Source: Meandrina meandrites
Lineage: Eukaryota > Cnidaria > Anthozoa > Scleractinia > Meandrinidae
DNA length: 64,000 nt
Direction of reading: 5' to 3'
Assembly (NCBI GenBank): GCA_963693305.1
Contig: OY855906.1
Location: 11,027,102-11,091,101, forward strand
The position numbers were made by a program, and so were the translations under genes. Of the stretch, positions 1-12,500 are shown piece after piece; position 1 is the stretch's first letter, and each line of letters starts with the position of its first letter. Under the pieces are notes generated by a model that saw only the letters and a program-made list of their open reading frames with translations, searched no databases and was not told where the DNA came from.

Positions 1-94
1 CAAACAACAGCATTCCTAGTGCATTTGCTCGAAGAGTTGCATATTCTTGTTCATTACTCATAAAATAGGCCAGCACTGTCCCGGAAGTTTTCAC

Positions 95-126
95 TGACGT
101 CAGCTTGACGTCATAAGCTTACGTCA
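95..126. promoter_or_regulatory. Cluster of three CRE-like sites
   Basis: Two perfect TGACGTCA palindromes (95-102, 106-113) and a TTACGTCA half-variant (119-126) lie within 32 bp. This is the consensus bound by CREB/ATF bZIP factors. The spacing suggests a promoter or enhancer, possibly for the candidate exon beginning at 126 or for a gene leaving the left edge on the other strand. Confidence 0.4.
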
Positions 127-278
127 TGTTGCTTAGCAATAAGAATAACGGAAACCGTGGGCTTAGGCGGTCGGTTGCCGACCTACAATCAGTTAACGAC
201 TCAGACACTCCTTCGACTGATTATACAGCGATTTCGAGAAAGGTTGTCGGAAAAAAGCGCACGCGACAATCCCAAAAG
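126..278 (+). CDS. Possible first coding exon of unknown gene
   Basis: An open frame from ATG at 126 to a GT donor at 279 (context AAAAG/GTATTG) would encode 51 residues, basic near the end (KKRTRQSQK). It lies directly below a cluster of CRE-like sites. Its phase (0) does not fit the next LRRK exon at 4759 (phase 1), and it lacks LRR or P-loop sequence. It is therefore not an evident part of the LRRK gene and may be spurious. Confidence 0.2.
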
Positions 279-1499
279 GTATTGTGGGTAGTTTTAAGTT
301 CGCTGTTCCTTGACTGCAACATTTCAGGGAAATCTGAAACATTGGCACGAGACGACATGGATGTATGTTTGCGAGAGCTAAAAGAAAACAGCTGTATACA
401 CTTCCGTTTTGTGCCAATTTGTCCTGTAATATAGGGTCATTTACCACCGCAAGACATGTTATAAGTGATCATGAACAGTCAGTATTATTTATATACCTCT
501 AACCTCCTCACTCCTCACTCTTTACATATCTATGATTCTTTCTGCTTTTTTATTTCATAACTTAGTAATTCCCTACTTATTAGTCCGGGAGCTAATGTAT
601 TTCCGTGGGCATTTTGAGAAGAAAGCAAGCCAGTGGCCTAGTAGTGTTTAGTAGTCCACAAGGAATCCAAAAAATGTTGTTGACAATTTTGTAAAGCGCC
701 GAGAGGGTATTTATAGGATGTTTAAAAATGACCTGTGCGATCCAGCATGAAAACGAGGCTGAAAAGTTTTAAATGACCATAACTTCTTTCTAGTTCAAGA
801 AATATCAACCAAACTCACCAGATATACTAAATAAACAACACTCAAGCTAGTAGAATAGTTATGTTTATATATGAGTGTCACGTGATAGATCTAGCATGAA
901 ATCGAGGCTGGAAAGCTACCCATCAAAAAAGGCTCAATATGTATGGTGGAGTCGAGGCTTAACCCGGGGGAAGATACTTGCTAGACAGCCTGAACCCAGC
1001 AAATTGCTTATATTTATTAATGAGAGTCACATGATTGACCCAGCATGGAAACGAGGCTGCAAGTCTTGCTTGATGAAATGAAAAGAACATGTATGTCTTT
1101 CCGTTCAAAATCGACAAATATAAAACGCCACATCCTGTAGAGCAACAAAAGTACAGATTGATTCAATTGATAGTCACGTCATCAATATAGATAGAAAACG
1201 CGGCTGTATTTTCTGTAGTCCTTATTAGTGAACCATAAATCATAAATAGACCACAGGCATGCCATCCTATGTTTGTGAGGTCATAGCATGCCCCATATAA
1301 ATATTCAAGTTTTGTCACTAATCGCTATTGTCAATATTTAAGCTTCCTAAAATCGGCTTTTACTGCTGTCCATTTGCAATAAAATGAGTTAAAACTATTT
1401 TCGCAATGCTTAAGTTTGTTTTTATGCAGTTTTTTTTTTTGACGATTTGAAGCGTGCGAGAGCAGTTCTGCAGTTCTATGAGTTTAAGTTTTGACTCAT

Positions 1500-2490
1500 G
1501 TATAGAATACTTTACACAAGGCGTGCAACTTCCACATCTCGTTCATAAAACGGCATCCTTTATCAAAGACAGGACACATTTCCTCAACAAACATGACCAA
1601 CTTGGACAGTTACCCAGTAACGCCATCCTTGTCACGTGATGTTTCGTCACTCTACACCAATATTCCACACAACGAGAGTATTGACTCTTTGTCGGCACTT
1701 CCTCGACACCCGCGACCGCTCTAGGTCCACCACACGCACAGAGGGTTTTTGCGACTTCATCAGAATGATTGTTACCATGAACATTTTTGAATTCAACAAC
1801 AACTACTACATCCATAAACACGGCACTGGGCCATGGGAGCATGCATGGCTCCATCGTACGCGGATCTATTTTTCGCTAAATTCGAGACAGACGCACTCCT
1901 GTATGCGCCACACCAGCCACATACTTGATATGGATATGATATGGACCCACACGGTAAACGACCTACTGAACTTCATCTCTTACTTTAATAACCTTCATCC
2001 CAGTATCAAATTCACTTCTTTTCTTGACGTACAGGTCTCTCTCAACCAGGTTGATATAGTTGAGAGTTGAGACAGATCTCTATACAAAAACCTACGGACA
2101 AACATCAGTACCTCCTATACTCATCATGTCACCCCTTACACACCAAACGAGCCATTCTATTCAGCCTCGCCCTAAGACTACGACACATATGCTCTTCTGA
2201 CGAGACTTTTACATTACGAACTAATGAACTTATCCAATACCTTAACAACCGTAGCTACAATTGCTCGTTCTTCAAACACAAGATCCAGAGCATTCATGCT
2301 ATCGCACTCAAACCCAGTCAGACCACATCCAACCAACCCGGTCGCGTTCGTTTTGTCATCACATACAACCCTTCCCTTAGGTCTGTATCTTCTATCATAC
2401 AAAAACACTCTATCTTCTTCACCACGTTGCACCAGCGTATTTACATCTGTACCTCTTGTTGCTTTTTGACGGACTGACAACCTTAATGAC
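1500..2490 (+). pseudogene. Penelope-like element reverse transcriptase fragment, decayed
   Basis: Frame-shifting pieces read as a Penelope-like reverse transcriptase. They are LVHKTASFIKDRTHFLNKHD, LGQLPSNAILVT, SLYTNIPHNE, FEFNNNYYIHKHGT, DMDMIWTHTVNDLL, then KPTDKHQYLLYSSCHP and FSLALRLRHICSSDETFTL. The catalytic YIDD-like region is damaged and the frames switch at least three times, so it is inactive. No GIY-YIG endonuclease is seen in the segment. Confidence 0.8.
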
Positions 2491-2580
2491 AACAAAAAAA
2501 ATTCATGCAAGGCAAAATGGCCGAAAAAAAATTCATGCAAGAAAAAAACCCAAAGAAAAAAATTCATGCACAAGGTGGGC
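2485..2580 (+). repeat. A-rich tandem motif (AAAAAATTCATGCA)
   Basis: Three nearby copies of an A-run followed by TTCATGCA, just downstream of the Penelope-like fragment. Similar A-run/TGCA segments recur at 3206-3300 and, inverted, around 50300-50400, pointing to a dispersed repeat family. Confidence 0.5.
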
Positions 2581-4758
2581 CGCATTTTAATAGTAAACCA
2601 GAATTATTCTTCTTCTCGAAAAGTGTTCCAAAATGCACCAAATGGCATTAGGGCATGTCTAGATTTTCAAAATTTTCCCGGGGGAGGATTACCCGGACCC
2701 TCCAACGGAAATGGGCCTCCCGCCCATTTTAATACAGCATGGGGAATTTGCCGAACACCTAACGCAGAACGCGAACCAAAATCACCGAAAAAAGCAAAAA
2801 CCAACCGGAGTGCTATTCACGCTAACCGGAGTGTACTCAGGTTAGTCTAAGCCTGAATATCACTCAGGTTTAGCCTAAAAAAAGCCCAGGTTAGCCTTTT
2901 TCTGGTTAGCTGTCAATAATGGTAATGGTTTTGTTTGCTTCGGTGACTTTGTTTCGCATTCGGCATTCGGAAAATTACCCCTGCCGATTTTTATACCGTC
3001 ACAATCACTGCTAATGTTTGGGTTCCCTCAATTCAAAATTCATTACTACTTGCCTGACAGGTATATAAATGTTCACTATACAACTGTAAACTGCTACTTA
3101 CTTTTTATGTCATAAAATAAATGGAAAGTAACGTTAATAAGCTATGTCTTTGAGTATGGTAGCACTGTTTTTAATCAATTCAATAGCAAGTTTTGCATGA
3201 AGCAAATTTTATTTTAAAAAAAATTGATGCACAGGGCTGCAGTCCAAAAAAAGTGCACAGGCAATGGGCCAAAAAAAATTCTTGCAAGCCAAAAATCCAC
3301 CCCCCCCCCCCCTCCCCCAATCAATTTTCTAATGGTCCTTCCCTTATCCCACTAGAACTCGTACATTCAAGCTCTTGAACCCAAGGATATAAACAAACAG
3401 GAAGAAATGGCAATTGGCAATTAGCAATTTTTGGCGTTTCATAGAGTTCTTAAATAAAGATTCAAAATGCTGTTTTCCGTTTTTAAATATCTATTTTAGT
3501 TTCGGAGATATTTAAGCTTGAAAAAATAGCAAAATATGCAAATTAGGGGACTGATGACGACATCTACTCAAACCAATTTTTTCACAAGTACAAAAAATTA
3601 AGTAATCTTGGTCATATTTCAATAAATAGTTCCACAGGTGACACACCTACAGTTGTAATATAATTATGTTACCATAGCAACTCACTCTTTTCCAGTCTCT
3701 ATCAATTTGTTTTTTATCTTTTTGAATTTTTCAGATCGGAAAAAAATAAACCCAGGCAAGATGTTTGCAAATCCATTGATATACTTGCCAGATCTCGCAT
3801 GTAAAGCATTATTTACAAATATTAATTAAAAAAGGATGCCAGAATTGGCCTGAAAACCCTTGAGCATTGCGGGGATCTGGAACATGGTATGTTGCCATGA
3901 TAACCAAGTTGTAAGGTTCATATTGTCAAACACAACTAGCAGAGTGTTCCTGCAAAGAATCAGAGACTTTCAATTCAAATTGGCTCAGATATCACTTTCT
4001 CCGTATTTAATCAGACTCCGGTTGAGTCTATGACGTCATTACTTTGCTAATTTGCATATTTTAAAAACTCTACAAAGCAAAGAGATATTGGAAAACAGCT
4101 AACGGTATTTTTCTTCTCATATAGAGTACTTGTTGATATTTTAAAACGGTTACAAAAGAAAAAAAGAATTTCATAAAACGTAGGGATTATGGACAGGTTT
4201 AAGTACATTTTTTTTTCATTTCATCAAGCAAGACTTTCCAGCCTCGTTTCCATGCTAGATCAATCACGTGACTCATTAATGAATATAAGCAATTTGCTGG
4301 GTTTAGGGCTGTCTAGCAAGTATATCCCCTGAGTTAGGCCTCGACTCCACCATACATATTGAGCCTTTTTCAATGGGTAGCAGTCCAGCCTCGTTTTCAT
4401 GCTAGATCTATCACGTTACCCTGGTATATAGAAATAATTATTCTACTAACTTGAGTGTTGTTTATTTAGTATATCTGGTGAGTTTGGTTGATATTTCTCG
4501 AAGTAGAAAGAAGTTATGGCCACTAAAACTTTTAAGCCTCGTTTCCATGCTGGATCGCACAGGTCATTTTTAAACATCCTATAAATACCCTCTCAGCGCT
4601 TTACAAAATTGTCAACAACATTTTTTGGGTTCCTTATGGACTACTCAACACAACTAGGCCACTGGCTTGCTTTCTTCTCAAAATGCCCACGGGAACTATT
4701 TATCCAACATATGCTCCTGGACTATATTTACTTCTTATCCTTACTCACTTCTTATCAG

Positions 4759-5771
4759 CTCGAACTAAGAAGGCTGAAGTGAATATCTCTACCGTTGGTG
4801 TCGATGTGTGTGACTGGATCTATCCAAAGAAAACTGATTTTGCCTTCGGACGAGCAGACAACAGACCAAGCATCAAGTTCAGCACTTGGGACTTTGGTGG
4901 ACAGGTGAGGGTTTTGGAGGGGAGGGGTGGATAGGTGATGCCCACAACCTGCATTAATTAAAGCGCAATAGCCAGAATAGCCGTGCTGGGAAATTTTAGC
5001 CCGCGGCCTAAGGTTGTGGCTTGAGGGCCAATATTTCCTGGTACAATCTCGAACAAGTGAGATCAGCGTATCGGATTTTACTCAATAATCAGCTTTGATA
5101 ACAAACAACAATTTATACCCTGACGGGGGGGGATGTGTTAAAACATGTTAAGGTATTCGTTAATTATTCGTTTTTAATTAACGCTTTAAAAACCGTTTAA
5201 CTCGTTCACAAACGCCACCTGTTAAATTTTATGACCGTAAAACATTTTAACGCGTTATTTCGAACACTCTGTTAAACGTTGATGACACTGTGTCTTGCAG
5301 CGCGAGTATTACGCTACACATCAATGTTTCCTGTCTCATCGGTCACTGTACATTGCCATGTGGAAAGTCACAGATGGTGAACAAGGCGTGAATGAAATTG
5401 AGCCCTGGCTGCTGAATATCCAGGTTTGTACTCATGATTCGTACACACTTGCCACCATGTTCTATGTTCCTTTTAAAACCTTAAGCTTTCGTGTCCGTGT
5501 TTTCGTTTCATATTGTGCGAGATTATTTCCAGTTACCTTAGGCTACCTTATTGTCACTTATTTTCGCGGGACTTAGTTTTGCCGATTTTCTTATAAACCC
5601 GTGAAAACATATTAAGCGGCCAGTTACTGAAGTCCCGAAATTACTGTTAGTAAAATACTGTTAATAAAACAAATATATATTTGTTTTTACCCCTATTAAG
5701 CGGCCAGCAAGAATGTAATACGATGTTTGGTTTTGTTCTCAACACGCTCTGACAAACCAGAGTCAAAAAAA

Positions 5772-5870
<99 letters not shown>

Positions 5871-6542
5871 AGCGATGGGTGATAAAATCCGATTCAAACA
5901 CAGGTTTATTGTCATCTTTATATGATTCCGTTATTTCCTTTCGTGCTATTTCGTATTGAAGAAACGTAACCTTTTTAAAATACCTTATGCTAATTTCTGA
6001 CAAAAATTAAGTCCCGCGAAATTAAGTTCCCAGTAAGTAACAATAAGATATATGCCCAATATACTAAGCACTGAACCCCCTAAAGATCGAAACATACCGC
6101 AGCATCCCAGAACACCTTTAATTCTAACAAACCTTTAAACCTTGGCATAACCTATTTTTCAATGTCACGGGTGAGCTGTTTCGTGTTCATGGTTTTATTG
6201 CGTGAGGTGTTTCACAAATAAAAGACATTTGGAGGCATTTCCGCTCAGAAATTGACCAGGTTTTATTTTAAAAGGCTCGTGCCCCAGATTCACCAGTGAT
6301 CATTGTCGGTACGCATTACGACATGCTAGAAGCCGACAAGCGAGCAGAGTACCTCACAAACCTCAGGACCATGATATCAGACAACTACATTGCCACTGAA
6401 TTTGGAGGAAGAGTCCAGAACACACGAGAACGAGGCTTACCCAAGGTGATGGCCATGATCGAGGTCAGCTGTAAGACTGGGTACCACATCCGGGAATTAC
6501 GACAACTGATTTACACCACGTCATTTGAGATCAAAGAGAAAG
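4759..6542 (+). CDS. LRRK Roc GTPase domain exons (5'-partial)
   Basis: Three exons encode the Roc domain from the switch I region onward (visible residues 1-179). WDFGGQ is the DxxG (G3) motif, split exactly at an intron after the Gln codon. THYD in VIIVGTHYD is the THxD form of the G4 base-recognition motif that is usual in LRRKs. The middle exon has HQCFLSHRSLYIAMWKV and WLLNIQ, matching the beta4-alpha3 segment of LRRK1. The G1 P-loop is absent because its exon is upstream of the window. The acceptor of the first exon (AG at 4757-4758) lies about 30 bp beyond the right arm of a long inverted-repeat element. Confidence 0.88.
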
Positions 6543-9500
6543 GTACTAAACTAACTTGTTTAACAAGTTTACACGTGCATGGTTCAACTATGCGTTTCCC
6601 GTTAAAAAAAACAGCATCGAAAAGCTGCTTCTTTTTAATGATACTAGTAGCAAAGTAAGAACAGAGCAAAACAGAGTAGAGCCAGGCAACTCGATTTACG
6701 AGATAAAGAAGGACATGAAATATTGTCAAAAGGTCGATTTCAAGACACACTGCTGGGCCGAAGAACCTCTTAAAGAAAAGGTTTTACAATTTTGGCACAA
6801 AATATTGGAAGTGAATGTTGCAGAAATTAAGGGCGTAGAAACACTTTGAAATTACCATGACTTGCAATAATTTATTACGCTTAGTTTTCACATTTTTTGG
6901 GGTAATTTTCTATTTTAAATGTGGTACCGTAGATATCGACCATGCAACCTCTTGCAAGTACTCTCTGATTCGATTGTCTTTCTCTCTCAACAGGAAGTCG
7001 TGTGTCTCTGATGAAGACTCCAATTCCAGCGAGTTACATCGCAGTTGAAGACGCCGTCGGCGTGATCCGTGAGAGATGCTACCGTGACGACCAGACTCCT
7101 GTCCTCAAGTCCGAGCAATTCAGGTATCATGTTTGTTGTTAATATTTTTGCCTCATGTGACATGGAATGAACGAAATGAAATGAAGTGAAAATAAAATAG
7201 AATGTGAACATAACATCTAATGCGCGTTTTCCGAGAATAAGTTGATGGTAAAAATCACACATTAATGACATGCATGTAGCTTTATCACAGCTTGGTGTGG
7301 AAAAGCTCATTCTATAGTTAACTTGTTGTGATTGTTTTGTAGCGCTGCCGTCGAAACTGAACTTGCGAGACAAAAGCTTCATTTGAGAGGACCAGAAGAG
7401 CTGCAACAGGCGACAAGATTTCTGCATGACAATGGTACGGGAAAAAATAAAATGAATAGAAAGTGCACAGGCTTACGCAGTACGATAAAAAACACTTTAT
7501 TCAGTGTGGGAGAAATTTATGGGTTTATACAGTGTACTTGCAGAGGCTTTAGTGTGACAATGTCGTAGTGTCCTTATGATTGTTGCGTTGGACTCTAGGT
7601 CGAGAGGCTCGAGTGCGAGCCGCACATGCTGGTCTTGATGTTGTGTTTTTGGGCGAGACACTTCATTCTCACAGTGCCTCACTCCACCCAGGAGTATGAA
7701 TGGGGTATTGGCAAACTGTTTAGGGAAACCTTACAGGATGCTGAAGGGTAACGAGCGATGTAGTAACATCTCAGCCACTCAGATCCGGGGGGATGAGTTG
7801 CAATGCTCCGAGGTGCTTTATGATGTGCAAATCGGGATTATCTCCGGTGATGTGAGCTGCTTTTGAGTTTCCTAAGTTGTATCTCTTTTCCTATCGCCAA
7901 GGCGTCATACTTCTGAAGTTTGATATAAGGGGGGAGACTCTTAACTACAGATCCAGAGAAGTTGCTAAGGAATTGCTGAAGACTGTATTTTGAAGCAAGC
8001 GATTTTGAAGCTTTTTGTAACGCTAAATGGTGAATTTTATCGTGGGGTACAGCTGCTTTGAAAAATATATCATTGCCCGTGTGAAACTAGTGCCAGTCCC
8101 AAACCGCGCGTTAAAATTTAAAATCCCTAAAACTTAAAGGAAACAAGGTAAAGTTCCGATTTCTCTTACGAATCAGAGGTAACGTAGCCGTCTTTATAAT
8201 CTGGCGTATGCTTTTACTGTTTACACGAAAAAATGGAAACGCTACTGATGAAAGTCTGTTAATATGAGTCTCTATTACGCCATAACTCTTATAATAATGC
8301 GAATTTCGCAAAAACGATACGTCACATTACGCATGTGGGCATTCTTTATCTATTGACGTTCGTTTTAATTTAAAAATCTATCAGCCGTTTGAGGTTGAGG
8401 GCTTTTTCTGTTCTGGTCACGTGAGGCGTTAAATATGGCCGTGACTTGAAACTCTTGGAGGAATTTTCAATAGAACAAACTCATGCGTAAAGCTTATCCG
8501 TACGAGGTCTGATTTCCAAAATATGGCAATTAGAAACCTGCCTTACAAACAAATTGGTAGTTAAGAGTCACCCCCCTTAAGCATTTCTTTAGCGCTTTTA
8601 AACTAATCTCAGGTTGAATTTGCTCACATTATGAAGCCAAAGGAACTTCTAGTTCTATCTATCTCCTTATCGTATCTGTTATCGTTCAAATCTTAGGTGT
8701 GTTATTGCACTATGACGACCCACTGTTGCGTGACTTGTACTTTTTGGACCCTCAGTGGTTGTGTGACATGTTGGCGCATGTTGTTACCGTAAGAGAAGTC
8801 AATCCACACATAAACAATGGTAAGTGGCAACTCTCTGAGAATTGTCTGAGCCCGCGTTTTTCGGTAGGCTCGTTGCTAAGTAACATGATTGACGTATCCT
8901 GGCGCCATGCTGACGTGACTTTCGTAATGCTTGTGCTGATGGTGATTGGATAATCGGAAGCTCTTCCAGATATGTCCAGGATTGAACGCTAATGAGATGC
9001 ACGTTCTTTATGAGAGGCATCACGAAGTGTCCTCATTAATAAAAGTTCACCAAAACACACCTAATTCTGTCAAATATGAAGTAATATGGAAATGTCAAAA
9101 AACCCAGTCAAACATGAAGTACGTATTAAACAATACTTGCGTCCAATCCTGGACATAAGTGAGCTCTTCGGGGGTCTTCGGGAACTTTACAATTAACGAG
9201 GATTTGTCAAAAAAGCACTTGTTCAGAAGTCACCAAGATGATGCCAGGAATAAGCAAAATGCACCAGTTTGCTTCAGTTTCAAAACGAGTCCTGTTGGAG
9301 AACTTTTCATATGAAAATGTGTTTGATTTGCATGAAAATGAGCGTGCTTGTGAAACACATTTTCATATGAAAGGATTTGACCATATGGCAACCAGTGCTG
9401 CTTTCAGTACCAGAAGTGTTTCGATTACAAATTGACCAAGCAGAAGATTGCACAGGAACACATTGAAGACGGCGCGGGGGATACTTAGATAGTGTATAGA

Positions 9501-12500
9501 ATTAAATGGATGTCAAATGCCAAATTTGAGCAAGCATTAATTTATTTAATCCTTACTTTTGCCACATTTCAGGTGTAATGAAGCGCTCTGACTTATCTCA
9601 GATCTTCCGTAGTGAGCGCTTCCCGGCGAATCTAATGAGCCAGTACATTAACCTGTTAAGCAAGTTTGAAGTGGCGTTGCCATGGAGTGCGGAGTTCCTT
9701 CTTGTCCCGTCCCTACTCCCTGACAGTCAGCAGGAGACCAACCAGCCCGTGGCAGCTGGAGTCAGTTCTGCAGTGGCTCAAGCCATGAATATGACCGCTT
9801 ATACCAAAGGCAAGGTTCTGCGGAGACAGTATGTCATGTCCTATGTGCCCAGCGGGTTCTGGCCGAGACTGATCACTAGGTTAGTGATAAAAAAATGAGC
9901 AGTTTTTCAATTGTGGAGCGCTTTTTATATTGTTTGTACGTTTGAGCTCGGTAATCAGTTTGTAAATCTCGTGCGACAAACTCTGACCAATCAGTGCGAA
10001 GGTGTTGTCTTATCAGCCAATCAAATGCAAAATCCAGTCCAATCACGTGAATTTTCCCGCCCTTGCACCGTTAACATGTTTTTTTTTCTGCGTGCTTGGC
10101 ACCATTTATATTGTTTGATGTTCAAAGCACGGTTCGAACACACCTGAAATTTGAAAATTGAAACCCAAAGGCTTGAAATTTCTCATCAAATTTTGTTTTC
10201 TCGTTTAATTATGAACACAAATGAATAAAAAGAAATAAACGTAGCTCCGAAGTTATGTTCTTTATTAATAGCAGCGCAGGTGGAAACTTTCTTTGACATG
10301 TCCTTGAAAAGTCCACGATTTTCGCTCTGTGAAGAGGATACGAGCCTTCACATAAACGCTACGCTATTTTATTGCTTCATGTTTGGCTGTAGTTTCTTTT
10401 GCATTCATTGGTTAGATTAACAAGTTACAAGAAAACTACGTATATACTTAAGCTACTCTTGTTTTTAGGGTGATCCCGGATGAACGAATCCGCGATACCG
10501 TGAAGTCATGTTGTCAGCTGTCTCCTGATGGGCCAGTACAGGAGGGCGACAGAGACAAACTGGCTTCCGTAGCGCAGCCAGAGTGGTCATGCTGGAAGAC
10601 TGGGGTTGAGTTGTCATGTTTTGGTGTGAAATTGCTCAGGATTTGTGAGCTGGAAGGAAGACCATTTTATGGCGCACCAGGTATTGTGCAAGTAACTGGC
10701 CGTGTGTTGCTCGTCACTGAATGAACACAGATATTGTGCACTGTTCGACAGATCTATTTACATAATGAGACAGTGCCTCAAAACTGGCAAAACAAAATGG
10801 CAAAATGGACTTGAAATTCAAACTTTAAATCTTCATTAAATTCAAACTGCGAAAGGAAATCATAACCGTGACGACTTCTTCTATTTTATATTTTCATCAC
10901 ATTTCCAAACACCTCGAAGTTTGCCAAAAATACTCTAGTGGGAGTCATATTTCAACTCGCTTCTCGGTGTCTGAAAATGTGACGAAGCACTGTCTTTATT
11001 TGTTTTTAATTCAAACTACCTATCCTCCACCTTTTATCCGTCTAACAAATTTCTTCGCCTACACACCTTAGCGCGCCGGTCTCCGTCCGTGTTGCGAGCC
11101 CTGGCCGCCGTCATTTTGTTGTGTTCTCCGGCAAGACACTTTACTCTCAGGTGTATAAATGGGTACCGACGAATTTACTGCGGGGGGTAACCCTGCGATA
11201 CTAGCATCCCATCCAGGGAGAAGTAGAAATACTCGTAGTCACTTCATGCTACCTTCATGCTACCTTACCTTCAGCTAGACATCTACGATGGAATGTTTAG
11301 ATTGCATGAAGCCTCGAGGAGATAACGAGCGGGACCTGTTTAAATGTATAAAAAGTATTTTTGTGTTTCAGATGACATCGCAAATCCATTGCACTACAGA
11401 CATGAGGTACACGACACCACTCGCTATTCCACCATAGAGGTTGTCACTCCGTGCGTCCGTATCAGAATGGAGAAGTTTGAACAGCGCAAGAAAATGACCA
11501 AGCCCCGAGGAAGGCCAGACGCGGGTTAGTAATCACTTTCACAAGAAATTTAACGCTATGTAGAACTATATGCAGACCTGACCAAACGGAGTCGTAAGTT
11601 GCCATCTTGTGCCGACTTCCATGTTGATTTGCGATGACTTACGTTCGTTTTGATCAAAATCAAATTTGCTCCGCGCAATTGGACGTAAGTCTTTAGTAAC
11701 CGTTTGGCCGATTAATCAACGCAAGTGTTGTACACTTTACTTAGAGTACTGAAGTAGCAGTTAATTTGGTTATTTGGACATGTGTGCACTTGCGAGTCCA
11801 TTTGGCATGTTGCTTATTCTGTTTGACCATGTTTTAGTTCGGCTTCCCCTTGTCTTGCTATTTAATTTTAATCTTGCTGTTGTCATGCGTTTTATATATG
11901 AGCCTCTGGCTCGTATTTGGAGGGCAACCTCATCCCGCGTTATGACGTTAAAAAATCGATTGTGTTGCATGTGTCGTGTTGCGTTGCGTTGAGTTGCGTT
12001 GTTTTGTTTTGAATGGTGTTGTGGTTGTGTTGCGCTGTGTTGTGTTGTGTTTTATTGTGTTGCTGTTGTGTTGTGTTGTCGTGTTGTGTTGTGTTGTGTT
12101 GTGTTGTGTTGTGTTGTGTTGTGTTGTGTTGTGTTGTGTTGTGTTGTGTTGTGTTGTGTTGTGTTGTGTTGTGTTGTGTTGTGTTGTGTTGTGTTGTGTT
12201 GTGTTGTGTTGTGTTGTGTTGTGTTGTGGTTGTGGTCGTGTCGTGTTGTGTTGTGTCGTTGCGTTGCGTTGTGTTGTCCAACTCTTGGTAAAAGATGTCA
12301 TCGCCTCCTAGTCTCACGAAAACTTTGCGCAATGTAACGGACCTTTTGGCTGCTTGTTACCAAAGGGAAAACAATTTCTACACAGACAGTGTAAGAAGAA
12401 ACTTTTGATGACATGTTATTGTTTTATAGACCGCCGCGAGGGATCAAAGGTGATCGGTTTCAAAGTGAAGTCTGTTTCAGACAATAGCATCCAGTCCGCC

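Larger units (their letters stand above)
583..4727. mobile_element. Long-terminal-inverted-repeat DNA element, about 4.1 kb
   Basis: The arm at about 583-1085 is the diverged reverse complement of the arm at about 4205-4727. Shared blocks include the TTTAAAAATGACCTGTGCGA region (near 720 and 4560), the CATACATATTGAGCC region and the AAGAAAGCAAGCCAGTGGCC region. No transposase frame is visible between the arms, so it looks non-autonomous or gutted. The centre holds a Penelope-like fragment and A-rich repeats. The right arm ends about 30 bp before an LRRK exon. Exact ends and target duplication are not resolved. Confidence 0.7.

Noticed and set aside
1636..2477. Apparent 144- and 136-codon genes
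   Set aside because: They are fragments of a frameshifted Penelope-like reverse transcriptase, not host genes.
5647..6003. 118-codon minus-strand frame rich in Leu/Phe/Ile/Tyr
   Set aside because: The core is the (AAAT)n microsatellite and the flanks belong to a MITE.
11940..12337. Several long open frames on both strands (Cys/Val/Leu-rich and Thr/Gln/His-rich)
   Set aside because: They are produced by the (TTGTG)n repeat, which lacks stops in every frame.
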